Positions 4,029 to 6,215 of a stretch of 6,215 bases of DNA are shown here, one piece after another. A program made the position numbers and the translations under genes. The notes under the pieces were generated by a model that saw only the letters and a program-made list of their open reading frames with translations, was not told the origin of the DNA and did not search any database. Origin of the DNA: Solobacterium sp. (GTDB lineage Bacteria; Bacillota_I; Bacilli_A; Erysipelotrichales; Erysipelotrichaceae); NCBI GenBank assembly GCA_017543025.1, contig JAFYGX010000137.1:1-6215 (forward strand). The letters run 5' to 3'. How positions within the stretch are numbered: position 1 is the stretch's first letter; each line of letters starts with the position of its first letter.

Positions 4029-6215
4029 TCAGTTTGCAACAATATTGACAATCTTGTTCGGCACCACGATTACTTTGCGGACATTCTTTCCTTCCAGGAA
4101 CGGCTTTACGCTATCCTGTGAAAGTGCTGCCTCTTTTACAGCTTCTTCCGCCGCATCCTTGGCAGCTGCGAATTTTCCGCGCACTTTGCCGTTGACCTGT
4201 ACGACAATCGTCACTTCCTGCATGACAAGCTTCGATTCATCATAGGACGGCCAGCTCTCATAGGCAATTGTTTCGGCTCCGGTGTAATGCTGGTAAATCT
4301 CTTCACAGACATGCGGTGTGAACGGACTCAGCACCTTGATGAAATTAATGAGCATATCACGGTTCACCTGAGCCGCTTTGTAACAGTCATTGATGAAGAT
4401 CATCATCTGGCTGATCGCGGTATTGAAGTTCAGTGAATCGATATCTTCACTCACCTTCCGGATCATGCTGTTGTAGCTGTAATCAAGTTCCGGTGTCGGT
4501 GCATCCGTAATTTTCTCCGGCATTTCCATGCTGAGACGCCACACGCGCTCGATCCATTTCCGTGCGCCTTCCACACCCTGTTCGCTCCATGGCTTGGAAG
4601 CTTCAAGCGGTCCCATGAACATCTCATAAAGACGAAGCGTATCGGCACCGTAATTCTCAACAATCACATTCGGGTCGACGATGTATTCCGGATATCGCTT
4701 CCCCATCTTGATGCCGTTGGCGCCCAGAATCATTCCCTGATGAACCAGCTTCTGAAACGGTTCCTTCACCGGAACGTAGCCTTTGTCATACAGATAATTG
4801 TTCCACATCCGGCTGTAAAGCAGATGACCGACCGCATGTTCCGGACCGCCGACATAAAGGTCAACCGGCAGCCAGTGGGCCAGAAGTTCCGGATCAGCGA
4901 TCGCATTGTCATTGTGCGGATCGATATAGCGCAGGAAGTACCAGGAGCTTCCGGCACTGCCGGGCATCGTACTTGTTTCCCGCTTTCCTTTTCTGCCATC
5001 GATTTCAACATTGACCCAGTCGGTTGCTTTTTCCAGCGGAGAAGCACCGCTGGAAGACGGTTTGTAATCATCCAGTTCCGGAAGCACAAGCGGCAGCTGA
5101 TCCAGCGGAAGTGCAATCATCTCATCATTTTCAAAATGAACGATCGGAATCGGTTCTCCCCAGTAACGCTGACGGGCAAATATCCATTCCCGGATCCGGT
5201 AATTGACTTTCTTTTCGCCAAGACCGTTTTCTTCCAGCCAGGCAATCATCGCATCGATCGCATCCTGTTTGTTCATTCCGTCAAGGAAGCCGGAATTGAT
5301 ATGCGTACCATCTTCCGTATAGGCCTCTGTTTCCACGTTTCCGCCTTCCAGTACCGGAATGATCTCAAGTCCGAACTTCTTTGCGAACTCATAGTCACGT
5401 GTATCATGTGCAGGCACTGCCATGATTGCTCCGGTACCGTAGGTTGCAAGCACATAATCGGAAATCCAGATCGGAATTTTCTTGCCGTTCACCGGATTAA
5501 TCGCATAGGCACCGGTAAACACACCGGTCTTTTCCTTATTCAGCTCAGTCCGCTCAAGATCCGATTTTGTCGCGCAGAGTTTCACATATGCCTCGACTGC
5601 TTCCTTCTGCTGCGGGGTGGTGATTTTTTCCACCAGCCGATGTTCCGGGGCGAGCACACAGTACGTCGCGCCGAACAGGGTATCACACCGTGTGGTGAAC
5701 ACCGTAAAGCTGTCATCATGACCGTCAACCCGGAATGTTACATGCGCACCGATTGATTTGCCGATCCAGTTCCGCTGCATTTCCTTTGTGCTTTCCGGCC
5801 AGTCAACCGTCTCCAGTCCTTCCAGCAGACGTTCTGCATAGGCGACGATGTCAATCACCCACTGCTTCATATTCTTGCGGACAACCGGATATCCGCCGCG
5901 TTCGCTTCTGCCGTCGATCACTTCATCATTCGCGAGAACTGTTCCGAGTTCTTCGCACCAGTTGACCGGCATATCAACACATCTGGCAAGCCCGTCTTCA
6001 AACAGCAGCTTGAAAATAAACTGCGTCCACTTGTAGAACGAAGGATCACAGGTCGAAACCTGACGGTCCCAGTCATAGGAGAAACCGATGTTCTTCAGCT
6101 GATGGGTAAAGATGCCGATATTGTTCTTTGTAAACTCATCGGGATGATTTCCCGTATTGATCGCATACTGCTCTGCAGGAAGACCGAAGGAATCGAATCC
6201 CATCGGATGCAGGAC
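4029..6215 (-). CDS. leuS: Leucyl-tRNA synthetase (N-terminus beyond right edge)
   Basis: This class Ia synthetase charges tRNA-Leu with leucine and edits mischarged tRNA. The 728 visible residues begin [19 protein letters not shown], about 70 residues into the family, so the HIGH motif is outside the window; the ATG at 6203 is internal (HPMG), not the start. Visible parts, numbered from base 6215, are the [20 protein letters not shown] region, the CP1 editing domain (about 165-330) with TTRCDTLFG at 174-182 and [19 protein letters not shown] with Asp271, the catalytic core, a KMSKS-equivalent loop KMGKR at 503-507, [25 protein letters not shown], the anticodon-binding helices, and the C-terminal [12 protein letters not shown] domain. 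Two motif variants stand out: KMGKR instead of KMSKS, and Cys177 where TTRPDT has Pro. The frame is open throughout. The stop is followed by a clear terminator. Confidence 0.97.
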   Translation of the reverse strand, partial: VLHPMGFDSFGLPAEQYAINTGNHPDEFTKNNIGIFTHQLKNIGFSYDWDRQVSTCDPSFYKWTQFIFKLLFEDGLARCVDMPVNWCEELGTVLANDEVIDGRSERGGYPVVRKNMKQWVIDIVAYAERLLEGLETVDWPESTKEMQRNWIGKSIGAHVTFRVDGHDDSFTVFTTRCDTLFGATYCVLAPEHRLVEKITTPQQKEAVEAYVKLCATKSDLERTELNKEKTGVFTGAYAINPVNGKKIPIWISDYVLATYGTGAIMAVPAHDTRDYEFAKKFGLEIIPVLEGGNVETEAYTEDGTHINSGFLDGMNKQDAIDAMIAWLEENGLGEKKVNYRIREWIFARQRYWGEPIPIVHFENDEMIALPLDQLPLVLPELDDYKPSSSGASPLEKATDWVNVEIDGRKGKRETSTMPGSAGSSWYFLRYIDPHNDNAIADPELLAHWLPVDLYVGGPEHAVGHLLYSRMWNNYLYDKGYVPVKEPFQKLVHQGMILGANGIKMGKRYPEYIVDPNVIVENYGADTLRLYEMFMGPLEASKPWSEQGVEGARKWIERVWRLSMEMPEKITDAPTPELDYSYNSMIRKVSEDIDSLNFNTAISQMMIFINDCYKAAQVNRDMLINFIKVLSPFTPHVCEEIYQHYTGAETIAYESWPSYDESKLVMQEVTIVVQVNGKVRGKFAAAKDAAEEAVKEAALSQDSVKPFLEGKNVRKVIVVPNKIVNIVAN

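Noticed and set aside
4740..5756. 338-codon plus-strand open frame opposite leuS
   Set aside because: It is long, but lies antisense to a highly conserved LeuRS in intact frame; its length follows from leuS codon bias, and no start signal or domain is visible.
6201..6203. ATG at 6203 as the leuS start
   Set aside because: The codons before it (V-L-H-P) continue the LeuRS alignment to the edge, and the family has about 70 more residues including HIGH; the Met is internal.

Overview
The window looks like ordinary chromosome from a low-to-mid GC member of the Bacillota. The best guess is an Erysipelotrichia-type or related gut Firmicute, but the rank is inferred. Support comes from a Bacillus-type PurB N-terminus, an ScpA/ScpB condensin pair, a Bacillus-like LeuRS, AAGGAGG-type ribosome binding sites and two lipobox lipoproteins, one of them DUF4358-like. 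No mobile element, tRNA, rRNA or CRISPR array was seen. Coding density is very high and no gene-free stretch exceeds about 205 bases.

Layout, left to right. Bases 1-271 (minus) hold the first 90 codons of purB (adenylosuccinate lyase), which runs off the left edge. A 205-base divergent intergenic region (272-476) carries an extended -10 promoter for purB, a weaker candidate promoter for the opposite gene, and a perfect TGTTGG-N4-CCAACA palindrome. The only plus-strand gene, 477-1148, encodes a Crp/Fnr-family regulator without cysteines. Its 3' end overlaps by 15 bases, convergently, the 3' end of a four-gene minus-strand operon.

That operon is scpA (3874-3134), scpB (3137-2340), an SGNH/GDSL-hydrolase lipoprotein (2343-1567) and a DUF4358-like lipoprotein (1589-1134). 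Every junction overlaps: ATGA at scpA/scpB, ATGA at scpB/SGNH, and 23 bases at SGNH/DUF4358. This suggests translational coupling between chromosome-condensation subunits and two envelope lipoproteins. The operon has its own promoter with a perfect TATAAT only a few bases before the scpA ATG, which predicts a nearly leaderless mRNA. Upstream of that promoter are a 10-bp and a perfect 20-bp palindrome.

Bases 4029-6215 (minus) hold leuS (leucyl-tRNA synthetase) without its N-terminal ~70 residues, closed by a Rho-independent terminator (4007-3958) that separates it from scpA. LeuRS has an atypical KMSKS loop (KMGKR) and a Cys in place of the usual Pro in the TTRPDT editing motif.

I found no wholly new system. 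The points most worth checking are the condensin-lipoprotein coupling, the palindromes around the Crp-like regulator and the scpA promoter, the long acidic N-terminal extension of ScpB with an internal start, and the LeuRS motif variants.
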